Source: Bacillus albus (GTDB taxonomy: Bacteria > Bacillota > Bacilli > Bacillales > Bacillaceae_G). Taken from it: a stretch of 64,000 nt of DNA. Location: contig NZ_MAOE01000039.1 in assembly GCF_001884185.1 (NCBI RefSeq), positions 1 to 64,000 on the forward strand. Reading direction: 5' to 3'. This document shows, piece after piece, positions 1-10,168 of the stretch; position 1 is the stretch's first letter; every line of letters starts with the position of its first letter. A model generated the notes under the pieces. The model was given only the letters and a program-made list of their open reading frames with translations, had not been told where the DNA came from and searched no databases. The position numbers were made by a program, and so were the translations under genes.

Positions 1-75
1 TCCGCAGTAGCTCAGTGGTAGAGCTATCGGCTGTTAACCGATCGGTCGTAGGTTCGAGTCCTACCTGCGGAGCCA
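1..75 (+). tRNA. tRNA-Asn (GTT)
   Basis: The arms fold as a cloverleaf: a 7-bp acceptor stem, the anticodon GTT at 33-35 and a GGTTCGAGTC T-loop. CCA is encoded at 73-75. The gene begins at the first base of the window, so a longer tRNA cluster may lie upstream. Confidence 0.97.
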
Positions 76-81
76 TATTAT

Positions 82-172
82 AGAGAAGTACCCAAGTGGC
101 TCAAGGGGCTCCCCTGCTAAGGGAGTAGATCGCTAACGCGGTGCGAGGGTTCGAATCCCTTCTTCTCTGCCA
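82..172 (+). tRNA. tRNA-Ser (GCT)
   Basis: This is a class II tRNA with a long variable arm. The acceptor stem AGAGAAG pairs with CTTCTCT, the anticodon GCT is at 116-118, and CCA is encoded at 170-172. It lies 6 bases after tRNA-Asn, so the two are probably co-transcribed. Confidence 0.97.
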
Positions 173-178
173 GTAACT

Positions 179-250
179 GGCCCGTTGGTCAAGTGGTTAA
201 GACACCGCCCTTTCACGGCGGTAACACGGGTTCGAATCCCGTACGGGTCA
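179..250 (+). tRNA. tRNA-Glu (TTC)
   Basis: The acceptor stem GGCCCGT pairs with ACGGGTC, and the anticodon TTC is at 212-214. Unlike the two tRNAs before it, the 3' CCA is not encoded (TAC follows position 250), so it must be added by nucleotidyltransferase after processing. Confidence 0.97.
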
Positions 251-254
251 TACT

Positions 255-288
255 AAAAGAGATAGCATAATCTGCTATCTCTTTTTTG
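255..288 (+). terminator. Terminator of the tRNA cluster
   Basis: A hairpin pairing AGAGATAGCA with TGCTATCTCT is followed by a T-run directly after tRNA-Glu. Confidence 0.9.
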
Positions 289-401
289 TTGTATAAAAGT
301 GGACTTTAGATAGTCTGCTTTTTTTGATTTCTTGTGTCTTTAGTGCTTGATATTAATCATTGCAATAAGTTGTAGGAGATTTATATATATGCACTTATTT
401 T

Positions 402-428
402 TGCAACCTTTTTATTCTCTCATTCGAC
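402..428 (+). promoter_or_regulatory. Candidate ECF-type promoter of the sigma operon
   Basis: TGCAAC at 402-407, followed by a T-rich tract and then CGAC at 425-428 (17-base gap), resembles the AAC/CGTC layout of Bacillus ECF promoters. Its place 30 bases before the sigma gene suggests autoregulation. This is inferred from sequence only. Confidence 0.5.
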
Positions 429-457
429 TATATTAGTAAAGGGAGGAAGAAATAAAA

Positions 458-988
458 ATGGACATAGCCTATCTAGTAAAACAAGCAACAAGAGGAAATG
501 ATCAAGCATTTGAACAACTTATTACTTTTGTTCGCCCAAAACTATATCGAACAGCCTATTCTTATGTAAGAAATGAACAAGATGCACTGGATATATACCA
601 AGAAACAATTTATGAAGCATATCTTTCATTGAAAAAGTTAAAAAAGCCGGAGAAATTTCAAAGTTGGATTACTAAAATTCTTGTTTTTAAATCCATTGAT
701 TTTGTAAGAAAATCCTCTAGACAGTTTGTTGCGAATGATGAAATGTTTTCTAATTTATGTACAGAAGAGAGCATGAATAAATTAGAGCAATCATTGGATT
801 TAATCGAGGCATTTAATTTCTTAGATCCTACTTACAAAACTATTATTTTATTAAGGTATTATCACGATTTATCTATTAAGGAAATTGCTGAGATTCTTAA
901 TTCTCCAGAAGGAACCGTAAAATCTCAATTACATAGAGCAAAGCAAGCCTTACGCCCCATTTTAAAGGAGGGATATAGTTATGAATAA
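458..988 (+). CDS. ECF-family RNA polymerase sigma factor
   Basis: This 176-residue protein has only sigma regions 2 and 4, the ECF layout. Region 2 (about 12-80) includes DALDIYQETIYEAYLSL, and the region 4 helix-turn-helix (about 125-168) includes SIKEIAEILNSPEGTVKSQLHRAK. It should direct RNA polymerase to a small stress regulon. The ATG follows GGGAGG at a good distance. Its last 8 bases overlap the next gene, a membrane protein of the type that holds ECF factors inactive, so the pair is a sigma/anti-sigma module. The inducing signal and regulon cannot be read from the sequence. Confidence 0.93.
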   Translation: MDIAYLVKQATRGNDQAFEQLITFVRPKLYRTAYSYVRNEQDALDIYQETIYEAYLSLKKLKKPEKFQSWITKILVFKSIDFVRKSSRQFVANDEMFSNLCTEESMNKLEQSLDLIEAFNFLDPTYKTIILLRYYHDLSIKEIAEILNSPEGTVKSQLHRAKQALRPILKEGYSYE

Positions 989-2009
989 AGATGAATTTAA
1001 TCACCATATCAATGATATTTCTATACCAGAAGACCGGTTAATTCAAAGAGAAAAAACAGCCATGCTTCAAGCTAAGAAAAATCAATACCGTAGAAAAAAA
1101 ACAATCAAGTATTCTAGTCTTGTCGCTTGTGGAATATGTGTTTCTCTCTTAGGTTTTGGATTCATTTCTCCTACTATGGCAAAGACATTATCGAGTGTTC
1201 CAGTTATAGGCCCGATTTATGCACAATTTAATGATATTGCTTCTGATAAAATTGAAAAGGATGAGCTTGCTACATCAATTGAGAGACAAGATAACCATAG
1301 TGGTTTAACAATGAATGTGAAAGAAGCTGTTTACGATGGTGGACGTTTAGTAATCACAGTGGAATACAAAGGAGAAAATACTATTTCCAATAGTAATGAA
1401 GAGAAAGCTGGACTTAGTTATGTAACCATTAATGGGAAAGAAGTCAGATCCGCAATTGGTTCTACTTCACAGAAGTCAAAAGGACGAAACACCGTTATTG
1501 AGCAGCATGAATTCACTCTGGCTAATTACGGTGAATTTGGTGATAAAATTGATGTTTCCGTCCATGGGGAAGATTTATTTGGAAAAACAGGAACATGGAA
1601 CGTAGCATTTCCTCTTACAAAAGTTAAAGGTGAGATTCGTAAATTTACTCCTAATATAAAAACATTAACGAAAGATAATCTCTATGCATTAACAGTAGAT
1701 CAAATAACCTTTTCTTCACTTTCAACGAGAATTGATTTGACCTTTGATTATCCCAAAGAAATGGAAGCTAATGATAGCTGGCCAGCACTTGATTATACTG
1801 TCACTGATGATAAAGGAAAAATCTACGAAGGGGTTAGCTTGCAAGTTGGTAGCACGGGACTATACGGACACCATGTTGTTTTAGCCCTTCCACCGATGGA
1901 TAATCCTCCAAAATCCTTAACAATTGAGCCCGCGTATCTTAGTGGTCTAAATGATACATTAAAAAATGGAGGTGCTGAAGATTTGAAAACGACAGTGTTG
2001 CTGCAATAA
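981..2009 (+). CDS. Putative membrane anti-sigma factor (DUF4179-type)
   Basis: The product has 342 residues: a short basic cytoplasmic N-terminus (1-43), one membrane segment at about 44-64, and a large extracytoplasmic domain. Just after the membrane segment comes SPTMAKTLSSVPVIGPIY, typical of DUF4179 proteins, which are commonly encoded next to ECF sigma factors. It is translationally coupled to the sigma gene by an 8-base overlap. By context it should sequester the sigma factor until an envelope signal relieves inhibition. No zinc-binding HxxxCxxC anti-sigma motif is visible, so inhibition would use another N-terminal fold. The regulatory role is inference. Confidence 0.8.
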   Translation: MNKDEFNHHINDISIPEDRLIQREKTAMLQAKKNQYRRKKTIKYSSLVACGICVSLLGFGFISPTMAKTLSSVPVIGPIYAQFNDIASDKIEKDELATSIERQDNHSGLTMNVKEAVYDGGRLVITVEYKGENTISNSNEEKAGLSYVTINGKEVRSAIGSTSQKSKGRNTVIEQHEFTLANYGEFGDKIDVSVHGEDLFGKTGTWNVAFPLTKVKGEIRKFTPNIKTLTKDNLYALTVDQITFSSLSTRIDLTFDYPKEMEANDSWPALDYTVTDDKGKIYEGVSLQVGSTGLYGHHVVLALPPMDNPPKSLTIEPAYLSGLNDTLKNGGAEDLKTTVLLQ

Positions 2010-2130
2010 TTGAAGGGCTTGGCTAGGTTTCCATGTCTATTGAATGTTAATAAGTGATCGTATGTTAACTTGAAGTGTATGGAAAAAACATTGCTATCCA
2101 GCTAAGATAAATTTGTATCCATATAATCCA

Positions 2131-2176
2131 AAAACGCTATTCTTTTGTAGAAATATACAGAAAGGATGGCGTTTTA
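2131..2176 (+). terminator. Hairpin after the sigma/anti-sigma operon
   Basis: Positions 2131-2145 pair continuously with 2161-2175 (15 bp, two G-U), but only four T follow. It lies about 120 bases after the anti-sigma gene. Confidence 0.5.
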
Positions 2177-2197
2177 TATACTGTTAACGTTGTCGGG

Positions 2198-2237
2198 TTT
2201 TGTCGGTAAGTCGATATAATTTCACTTACCGACAAAA
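2198..2237. repeat. Inverted repeat, copy 1 of a TCGATAT dispersed repeat
   Basis: Perfect 14-base arms (2198-2211 and 2224-2237) flank a 12-base AT-rich loop. The 17-mer starting TGTCGGTAAGTCG at 2201 recurs exactly at 25375 and with two changes at 28372, all between genes. Confidence 0.6.
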
Positions 2238-2321
2238 ACTATAAGAAAACCTCTTTCACAATCTAAAGAAAACGCCTCCATTGAGATTGATTTCATACTT
2301 GATTTAATAACTTTACACTCT

Positions 2322-2339
2322 ATGTGAAAAAGTTCACAA
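2322..2339. promoter_or_regulatory. Rex operator 1 (upstream of ldh)
   Basis: ATGTGAA-AAAG-TTCACAA has one mismatch to the Rex consensus TTGTGAA-N4-TTCACAA. It lies exactly 30 bases upstream of a perfect second site, about three helical turns. Confidence 0.75.
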
Positions 2340-2351
2340 ATAGGTCATAAT

Positions 2352-2369
2352 TTGTGAAGTAATTCACAA
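2352..2369. promoter_or_regulatory. Rex operator 2 (upstream of ldh)
   Basis: TTGTGAA-GTAA-TTCACAA is a perfect Rex palindrome. It covers the -35 zone of the ldh promoter, so Rex bound at low NADH/NAD+ would block transcription. Confidence 0.88.
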
Positions 2370-2376
2370 TAATACG

Positions 2377-2385
2377 TGCTACAAT
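2377..2385 (+). promoter_or_regulatory. Extended -10 of the ldh promoter
   Basis: TGCTACAAT fits the extended -10 form TGnTATAAT with one change. No good -35 is found 17 bases upstream, where the Rex operator lies. Transcription should start near 2392, leaving a leader of about 95 bases. Confidence 0.6.
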
Positions 2386-2470
2386 ATGAATGTAAAGAAG
2401 TTAAACAACATTAAATTAGTATTTTAATTAATTACTTAAACAATCATAAAAAAATATATGTGAACAATAG

Positions 2471-3430
<960 letters not shown>

Positions 3431-3444
3431 TAATTGCTAAATAA

Positions 3445-3484
3445 TTCAGAGGCGGGAAACTGCTTCCTACCTCTGAGTTTTTAT
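3445..3484 (+). terminator. Terminator of ldh
   Basis: CAGAGG pairs with CCTCTG around an inner GGAA/TTCC stem, followed by a T-rich tract, 15 bases after the ldh stop. Confidence 0.8.
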
Positions 3485-3565
3485 ATAATTTAATATAAAT
3501 TCCTTTTCCGGTTTCCCTTGTATATCCCCAATATACCCCTTTTGCTGGATCAGGGTCGTTTATAG

Positions 3566-3602
3566 AAAAGAGCACTCTACTTTATATAGAGTGCTCTTTA
3601 TG
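3566..3602. terminator. Bidirectional terminator
   Basis: A 13-bp stem (3567-3579 with 3587-3599) has T-runs on both strands. It directly follows the stop of the minus-strand dockerin reading frame. Confidence 0.85.
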
Positions 3603-3603
3603 A

Positions 3604-4070
3604 TTATTTTTTAGGCGTTAATCCTAATTTCTTTAAAATATCTGCAAGTGTACCACTTTTTGATTTTTCAACAGGTGTTTGTGATTTAGATGCATCCGGT
3701 CCTTTTTTCAAGAAGTTCTTTTCAACGAAGCGAATATCTTTTTCGTCGACAATGCCATCTTTGTTAAGGTCGCCGTCTTTTACAGATAGTCCTTTTTTAC
3801 CATAGTTGCTAGCGATAATTTCTGCATCTTTTATATCAATTACTTTATCTCCAGTTACATCACCGGCAAGGTTTTCATCAAGGCGTGCATAATAATATTG
3901 GCCAAGCAGCTTACCATCTTTTTCAGTACTTAAACTCGTTGTTGAACAGCTTGAAATGAGTTACTAGCTGTTTCAGAATCACTGAAATAGGCGAATACAC
4001 CGCCGAATGTAAGGGATAAGCCGAGCGTTGCTGTGACAACTCCCATTCCAACCTTTTGTTTTAATGACAT
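3604..4070 (-). pseudogene. Broken camelysin-like / dockerin chimera
   Basis: The minus-strand ATG at 4070 follows AGGGGGC and opens a frame for a camelysin/TasA-type signal region (MSLKQKVGMGVV..., a hydrophobic stretch, then AYFSDSETASNSF). This frame stops at 3930. A second frame, open from 3960 to the stop at 3604, encodes a dockerin type I-like duplicated calcium loop: DVTGDKVIDIKDAEIIASNYGK, then DLNKDGIVDEKDIRFVEKNF. A single frameshift at about 3933-3960 would join the two halves. Camelysins do not normally end in a dockerin, so this is either a frameshifted secreted dockerin protein or a deletion fusion. A terminator follows. Confidence 0.7.
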
Positions 4071-4539
4071 AAGAAAGCCCCCTAATTTAATTTTTATCAA
4101 ACATTCGCTTGGCACATGGATAAAGTAAACATAGTGTTTCAGTATGAATTATATTTGCGAAAGTTCAACGTTCTTTATTGAGAACGAGTATATGCTTATG
4201 AATTTTCCATTTCAATAAAATTGTGACGAAAAATGTTGAGAAACATTTTTTTATGACAGATTATTTTGTTACGATTTTAAGTGATACATAACGTGAAAAA
4301 TAGGATAAATCTAATAAAATAAATGTTGAGAAATAAATAATAGGATGAAAGCCTAATAGAAAATGAAGCGTTTTCAATGAATATTCGTCAAAATTCGATA
4401 TTTTATATGGTAAATGTGAGCATTTTAAGCGAAATTAAAGAAAAATACGTATATTTTTAAAAAAATAACAAGGATATTTAAGTTTTTCGCAGAATTGGTA
4501 AAGTATAAAAAATTCTGTCATCTTAGTGAGGTGAACATA
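4071..4539. other. AT-rich intergenic region before glgB
   Basis: There is no credible gene here. It holds a 9-bp A/T hairpin (AAAAATGTT-GAGA-AACATTTTT at about 4229-4250) and several poor -10 matches. The glgB promoter must lie here, but I cannot choose one. Confidence 0.5.
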
Positions 4540-6477
4540 TTGAGTGTAATAAATTGTGAAGAAGTGAAACGAGATGAGTTTCATACAGAAAAGTACTATG
4601 ACAGTTATAACATCTTTGGTGCACATGTTGTGACAGAAGATGAGATGCGAGGTGTACGATTTACAGTATGGGCTCCTCATGCGAAAGCAATGAGTGTTGT
4701 TGGAGATTTTAATGAATGGGATTATGAGCAACATAAGATGCTACAAGTGACAGAAGAGGGAATTTGGTCCTTGTTTATACCGCATATTGAAGAAAGGGAA
4801 ATATATAAATATGCGATTGAAACGATGGCTGGTGACGTCATTTTTAAGGCGGATCCGTATGCTGTATATGCAGAAGTAAGACCGAATACGGCATCTGTAG
4901 TTTTTGATATAAAGGGATACGAATGGAATGATAAAAACTGGAGTCGTAAGAAAAAGAAAAAATCAGTTTATAAAGAAGCGATGACAGTTTATGAATTACA
5001 TTTCGGTTCTTGGAAAAAGAAAGAAGACGGAACACTGTATTCTTACAGGGAAATGGCAGAAGAACTCATTCCTTATGTGGTAGAACATCAATTTACACAT
5101 ATTGAAATTATGCCGCTTGTTGAGCATCCATATGATCGTTCTTGGGGATATCAAGGGACGGGATATTATGCCGCGACGAGTAGATTCGGCACGCCACATG
5201 ATTTGATGCATTTTGTCGACGAATGTCATAAATATGGAATCGGTGTCATTTTAGATTGGGTGCCGGGGCATTTTTGTAAAGATGCTCACGGTTTATATTT
5301 GTTTGATGGGACACCGACTTATGAATATAAAGATAAAGATGTGCAAGAAAATCCAGTATGGGGAACTGTCAATTTTGATTTAGGAAAGAGAGAAGTACGT
5401 AATTTCTTAATCTCAAATGCGTTATTTTGGATGAGATATTTCCACATTGATGGTTTCAGGGTGGATGCCGTTGCAAACATGCTGTACTGGAATAAAGAAG
5501 GACAGGAGCAAAGTAATGAGCACGCTGTTTCATTTTTACGAGAGTTAAATGAAGCGGTGTTTGCAGAAGATGAAGATTTTCTTATGACAGCAGAAGATTC
5601 AACAGCTTGGCCACTTGTAACAGCCCCAACGTATGAAGGTGGACTTGGATTCAATTACAAATGGAATATGGGCTGGATGAATGATGTGCTGAAGTATATG
5701 GAATGTGCGCCTGAGTACAGGAAGTATATTCATGAAAAAATGACTTTTTCTTTAATATATGCTTACTCTGAAAATTTCATATTACCGCTTTCTCATGATG
5801 AAGTCGTTCATGGGAAAAAGTCGTTATTAAATAAAATGCCAGGAGAGTACTGGGATAAGTTTGCTCAACTTCGTTTATTATATGGATATTTCTTTACTCA
5901 CCCAGGAAAGAAATTACTTTTCATGGGAGGAGAGTTTGGGCAGTTTGATGAGTGGAAAGACCTTGAAGATTTAGATTGGAATTTACATGATTTTGAAATG
6001 CATCGTTATATGCATGATTACTTTAAAGAGCTCATAGCATTGTATAAGCGCTCAAAACCACTTTGGCAGCTTGATCATTCGCCTGAAGGATTTCAGTGGA
6101 TAGATGCTAATAATCATGAGCAAAGTATTTTCTCATTTATTCGCCAAGGGGATAAACAAGAAGATGCGTTAGTTGTCGTATGTAATTTTACGAAAGCTAC
6201 ATATGAAAACTATAAAGTAGGTGTACCAGATTTCGAGTATTATAACGAGATTTTAAATAGTGATGCTGAGCAATATGGAGGATCAGGGCAAGTAAATAAG
6301 AAACGTCTGAAGGCGATTCAAGAACCGTTTCATAATCAAGCAGCACATGTAGAAATTACAATTCCACCATTTGGCGTATCCATATTACGACCAGTGAAGA
6401 CGAGAAAGGGGAGCAAAAAACAAGATGGCTCAAAAACAAAAGTGCGTAGCAATGTTACTAGCAGGGGGAAAAGGTAG
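4540..6477 (+). CDS. glgB: 1,4-alpha-glucan branching enzyme
   Basis: This GH13 enzyme makes the alpha-1,6 branches of glycogen. The chosen TTG start at 4540 ([10 protein letters not shown]) follows GTGAGGTGA and gives 645 residues; an in-frame ATG at 4495 has no ribosome site. A CBM48 domain (about 30-115) precedes the barrel. DGFRVD places the nucleophile at Asp309, the acid/base is Glu352 in TAEDS, and SHDEVVHG gives His419/Asp420. The C-terminus is a Lys/Arg/Ser-rich tail. It is the first gene of the glycogen operon and overlaps glgC by 53 bases, an unusually long overlap suggesting coupled translation. Confidence 0.97.
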   Translation: MSVINCEEVKRDEFHTEKYYDSYNIFGAHVVTEDEMRGVRFTVWAPHAKAMSVVGDFNEWDYEQHKMLQVTEEGIWSLFIPHIEEREIYKYAIETMAGDVIFKADPYAVYAEVRPNTASVVFDIKGYEWNDKNWSRKKKKKSVYKEAMTVYELHFGSWKKKEDGTLYSYREMAEELIPYVVEHQFTHIEIMPLVEHPYDRSWGYQGTGYYAATSRFGTPHDLMHFVDECHKYGIGVILDWVPGHFCKDAHGLYLFDGTPTYEYKDKDVQENPVWGTVNFDLGKREVRNFLISNALFWMRYFHIDGFRVDAVANMLYWNKEGQEQSNEHAVSFLRELNEAVFAEDEDFLMTAEDSTAWPLVTAPTYEGGLGFNYKWNMGWMNDVLKYMECAPEYRKYIHEKMTFSLIYAYSENFILPLSHDEVVHGKKSLLNKMPGEYWDKFAQLRLLYGYFFTHPGKKLLFMGGEFGQFDEWKDLEDLDWNLHDFEMHRYMHDYFKELIALYKRSKPLWQLDHSPEGFQWIDANNHEQSIFSFIRQGDKQEDALVVVCNFTKATYENYKVGVPDFEYYNEILNSDAEQYGGSGQVNKKRLKAIQEPFHNQAAHVEITIPPFGVSILRPVKTRKGSKKQDGSKTKVRSNVTSRGKR

Positions 6478-7555
6478 TCGATTAAGTGCATTAACAAAAA
6501 ATTTAGCCAAGCCAGCTGTTCCATTTGGTGGTAAATATCGCATTATCGATTTTACGCTAAGTAACTGTGCGAATTCTGGTATTGAAACGGTTGGGATTTT
6601 AACGCAATATCAACCACTTGAACTTCATAATTATATCGGAATCGGCAATGCATGGGATTTAGACCGAGTAAGCGGTGGAGTCACAGTATTACCTCCTTAT
6701 GCGGAGTCTTCAGGTGTGAAGTGGTACACAGGTACGGCAAGTGCCATTTATCAAAACTTAAACTATTTAAGTCAGTACGAACCAGAGTACGTTCTTATTT
6801 TATCAGGCGACCATATTTATAAAATGGATTACAGTAAAATGCTAGATTACCATATTGAGAAGGAAGCGGATGTTTCCATTTCTGTTATTGAAGTACCTTG
6901 GGATGAAGCGAGTCGTTTCGGTATTATGAATACGAACGAAGAGATGGAGATTGTTGAATTTGAAGAGAAACCGCAATTTCCAAGAAGTAATCTTGCCTCA
7001 ATGGGAATTTACATTTTTAACTGGGCCATTTTGAAAGAGTATTTAGAAATGGATGCAAGAAACCCTGAATCTAGTAATGATTTCGGAAAAGACGTACTTC
7101 CGCTTTTATTAGATGAAGGGAAGAAGTTAATGGCGTATCCGTTTGAAGGGTATTGGAAAGATGTTGGAACGGTGAAGAGCTTATGGGAAGCGAATATGGA
7201 TTTACTACGTGATGAAACATCACTGAATTTAAACGATCGTAATTGGCGTATTTATTCTGTAAATCCAAACGAACCGCCTCAATATATTGCAGAGCAGGCA
7301 AAAGTAGAAGAATCACTTATTAACGAAGGGTGCGTCATTGAAGGGGACGTGAGGCATTCTGTATTATTCCAAGGGGTGACGGTGGAAGAAGGTAGTATGG
7401 TTATTGATTCTGTCGTTATGCCAGGAGCAAAGATTGGAAAAAATGTTGTAATTGAAAGAGCAATTGTTGGATCGGAAATGGTTATTGAAGATGGAACAAT
7501 TATTCGTCCGGAAAAAAATGTTGACGATGTAGTACTCATTGCTGAAGGGAAATAG
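6425..7555 (+). CDS. glgC: Glucose-1-phosphate adenylyltransferase, catalytic subunit
   Basis: It forms ADP-glucose from glucose-1-phosphate and ATP, the committed step of bacterial glycogen synthesis. The protein has 376 residues. The nucleotidyl-transfer loop [10 protein letters not shown] sits at 11-20, followed by the [20 protein letters not shown] region, [10 protein letters not shown], and a left-handed beta-helix C-terminus. The ATG lies inside the end of glgB, after AAAGGGGA. With glgD next door, the enzyme is probably a GlgC/GlgD heteromer as in other Bacillus. Confidence 0.96.
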   Translation: MAQKQKCVAMLLAGGKGSRLSALTKNLAKPAVPFGGKYRIIDFTLSNCANSGIETVGILTQYQPLELHNYIGIGNAWDLDRVSGGVTVLPPYAESSGVKWYTGTASAIYQNLNYLSQYEPEYVLILSGDHIYKMDYSKMLDYHIEKEADVSISVIEVPWDEASRFGIMNTNEEMEIVEFEEKPQFPRSNLASMGIYIFNWAILKEYLEMDARNPESSNDFGKDVLPLLLDEGKKLMAYPFEGYWKDVGTVKSLWEANMDLLRDETSLNLNDRNWRIYSVNPNEPPQYIAEQAKVEESLINEGCVIEGDVRHSVLFQGVTVEEGSMVIDSVVMPGAKIGKNVVIERAIVGSEMVIEDGTIIRPEKNVDDVVLIAEGK

Positions 7556-7573
7556 AAAAGGGGGATGAAATGA

Positions 7574-8608
7574 ATGGGAGAAAAAATGTTAGGAATTATT
7601 AATGCAACGGGAAGTTTTCCTTCCTTAAAGAAAGTAACAGGGCATCGTTCACTAGCGGCGTTACCGTTTGGGGGCCGTTATCGACTCATTGATTTCATGC
7701 TTTCAAATATGGTGAATTCTAGTATTCATAGTGTAGCGGTTTTTACAAGCCATAAAAACCGCTCGTTAATGGACCATGTTGGTTCAGGAAAACAGTGGGA
7801 TTTAGATAGAAAACGAGACGGACTATTTTTATTCCCGCCAAACTGCCAATGTGACCAAGATGAATTTGGGTCTTTTGCACACTTTAGAAGACATATTGAT
7901 TATTTTCTAAGAAGCAGAGAAGAATACGTCGTTATTACGAATAGCCATCTCGTAACAGCATTAAATTTCCAGGCGGTGTTAGAGCGACATATACATACGG
8001 CAGCTGATATTACGGAAGTTTGCCATGAAGGGGTTTCGCTTCAAACATACGTGTTAAAGAAACAATTATTGTTAGATTTATTTGAGTCATATAAAGATGT
8101 GGAACAATATAGCTTATTCGATGTAGTGAGAGAAAAGCGCGGGAAATCATTACACATTGCTACGTATGAGCATACAGGATATGTAGCAATTATTGATTCG
8201 ATTGAAAGTTACTATAAACATAGCTTAGAAATTTTGAAACCTGCTATTTGGAAGCAAGTATTTAAGAAAGAAGCACCGATCTTTACAAAAGTAAAAGATG
8301 AACCACCAACTCGTTACTTAAAGGGTGCAGCCGTGAAAAATACAATGATTGCAAACGGCAGTATTATTGAAGGTGAAGTAGAAAATAGTGTTGTCTCCCG
8401 TTCTGTTAAAATCGGGAAAGGTTCAATTGTTCGTAATAGCATTATTATGCAAAAGAGCCAAATTGGAGATAACTGTATAATAGACGGTGTTATTATTGAT
8501 AAAGATGTGAAAATTGGTGACGGTGTTGTACTAAAAGGAAACGCCGATGAGCCATACGTTATCGAAAAAGGAAGCGTTCAAAACAGCACGATTAATAGTT
8601 ATTCTTAA
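7574..8608 (+). CDS. glgD: GlgD subunit of ADP-glucose pyrophosphorylase
   Basis: This 344-residue homologue of GlgC keeps the fold (ALPFGGRYRLIDFMLSN near the N-terminus, hexapeptide repeats after about 250). The GGxGxRL nucleotide loop is replaced by INATGSFPSLKKVT, so it is unlikely to be catalytic alone. GlgD is known to modulate GlgC in Bacillus. The ATG at 7574 follows GGGGGATGA. It is 18 bases after glgC and in the same operon. Confidence 0.93.
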   Translation: MGEKMLGIINATGSFPSLKKVTGHRSLAALPFGGRYRLIDFMLSNMVNSSIHSVAVFTSHKNRSLMDHVGSGKQWDLDRKRDGLFLFPPNCQCDQDEFGSFAHFRRHIDYFLRSREEYVVITNSHLVTALNFQAVLERHIHTAADITEVCHEGVSLQTYVLKKQLLLDLFESYKDVEQYSLFDVVREKRGKSLHIATYEHTGYVAIIDSIESYYKHSLEILKPAIWKQVFKKEAPIFTKVKDEPPTRYLKGAAVKNTMIANGSIIEGEVENSVVSRSVKIGKGSIVRNSIIMQKSQIGDNCIIDGVIIDKDVKIGDGVVLKGNADEPYVIEKGSVQNSTINSYS

Positions 8609-8719
8609 GAAATCAGTGGGGGGTTTCCTCCACTGATTAAAGTTTTAATTCAAATGAAAACTCGAAGGGAGGAAGCTGCAAGGGAAGTAGTATAAGCTTT
8701 TCGTGCAGTGGGACAACAA

Positions 8720-10150
8720 GTGAATATTTTATTTGCAGTATCAGAATGTGTACCATTTGTTAAATCGGGAGGATTAGCTGATGTGGCAGGTGCGCTCCCA
8801 AAAGAGCTAAAAAAATTAGGTGTGGACGTTCGCATTATACTCCCGAATTACAGTCTTATTCCGCAAAAATTAAGGGATGGATGTACGCTACATAAAGTAA
8901 TTAACGTTCAGCTTGGGTGGAGAAATCAATATTGCGGAATTTTAAAAGGTGAGCAAGACGGGATTACGTATTACTTAATAGATAATGAATATTATTTTAA
9001 GAGGGATTCTCTATATGGACATTATGATGATGGAGAGCGTTTTTCTTATTTTTCGAAAGCAGTTTTAGAGTGTATTCCTCATCTTGATTTCGAAGTGGAT
9101 GTTCTTCATAGTCACGATTGGCATACAGCTATGGTTAATTTTTTACTACGTGAAAAGTATCAAGATAACCCATTATATGAGCATATTAAAACGGTATATA
9201 CAATTCATAACTTGCAGTTCCAAGGTGTATTTCCTCCTGAAGTGATGTACGACTTGTTAGAACTTGGTGATGAATATTTCCATAGTGAGCAGTTAGAGTT
9301 TTATGGAAATGTGAACTTTATGAAGGGCGGTATTATCGCTTCTGATCAAATTACAGCGGTTAGCCCGACATATAAAGAAGAAATTCAATATGAATTTTTC
9401 GGTGAGAAGTTAGATGGGTTGTTACGAAAATATAATGATAAGCTTAGCGGCATTGTAAATGGAATTGATACGAGCGTATATAATCCAGAAACGGATTCGT
9501 ATATTACTGCTCAGTACGATGCAGATTCATTATATGAAAAGAGTGAAAATAAACGCGCCTTGCAGCGTTATTTTGGTTTGCCAGAAAAAGAAGATACACC
9601 GATTATTTCAATGGTAACGAGATTAACGAAGCAAAAAGGTCTTGATTTAGTACGTACTGTATTCCGAGAAATAATGGAGGAAGATGTACAATGTATTATT
9701 TTAGGATCAGGTGATTCGGAGTATGAGCAATTCTTTGAGTGGATGGCATACGAGTATCCAGAGAAGGTAAAAGTATATATCGGTTTTAATGAAGAATTAG
9801 CTCACCGAGTATATGCGGGAAGTGATTTATTCTTAATGCCATCACTATTTGAACCGTGTGGACTTGGACAACTTATCGCATTAGCGTACGGTACGATTCC
9901 GATAGTAAGAGAGACAGGCGGATTAAATGATACGGTACAATCTTATGACGAAGAAACTGGAGAAGGAAATGGTTTCAGTTTCACGAACTTTAATGCACAT
10001 GACATGTTGCACACGGTTCTTCGTGCAATTGAATTTTATCATGATAAACCGGTATGGGAGCAACTTGTAAAGCAAGCGATGACTGAAGATTATAGCTGGG
10101 AGAAGTCAGCTCTTGCTTATAAGAAATTGTATAAAAGTCTCATGGAATAA
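8720..10150 (+). CDS. glgA: Glycogen synthase (ADP-glucose)
   Basis: This GT5 enzyme extends alpha-1,4-glucan chains with ADP-glucose. The N-terminal [14 protein letters not shown] loop (Lys15) binds ADP-glucose. A second Rossmann domain carries SRTKQKG-type (VTRLTKQKG) and [12 protein letters not shown] motifs. I chose GTG at 8720 because MNILFAVSE is the family start and gives 476 residues. An upstream in-frame GTG at 8708 would add four residues, and neither has a clear ribosome site, so translation may be weak or coupled. The 100-base gap after glgD includes a short inverted repeat (CAGTGG/CCACTG). Confidence 0.94.
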   Translation: MNILFAVSECVPFVKSGGLADVAGALPKELKKLGVDVRIILPNYSLIPQKLRDGCTLHKVINVQLGWRNQYCGILKGEQDGITYYLIDNEYYFKRDSLYGHYDDGERFSYFSKAVLECIPHLDFEVDVLHSHDWHTAMVNFLLREKYQDNPLYEHIKTVYTIHNLQFQGVFPPEVMYDLLELGDEYFHSEQLEFYGNVNFMKGGIIASDQITAVSPTYKEEIQYEFFGEKLDGLLRKYNDKLSGIVNGIDTSVYNPETDSYITAQYDADSLYEKSENKRALQRYFGLPEKEDTPIISMVTRLTKQKGLDLVRTVFREIMEEDVQCIILGSGDSEYEQFFEWMAYEYPEKVKVYIGFNEELAHRVYAGSDLFLMPSLFEPCGLGQLIALAYGTIPIVRETGGLNDTVQSYDEETGEGNGFSFTNFNAHDMLHTVLRAIEFYHDKPVWEQLVKQAMTEDYSWEKSALAYKKLYKSLME

Positions 10151-10168
10151 CATGTAGGTGGTGAAGAA

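Noticed and set aside
4370-4390. cre-like sequence before glgB (TGAAGCGTTTTCA)
   Set aside because: It is one base short of the cre spacing TGNAANCGNNNNCA on both strands, so I did not call a CcpA site.
4495-4539. Upstream ATG of glgB adding 15 residues
   Set aside because: There is no ribosome site before 4495, whereas TTG at 4540 follows GTGAGGTGA and begins the conserved N-terminus.
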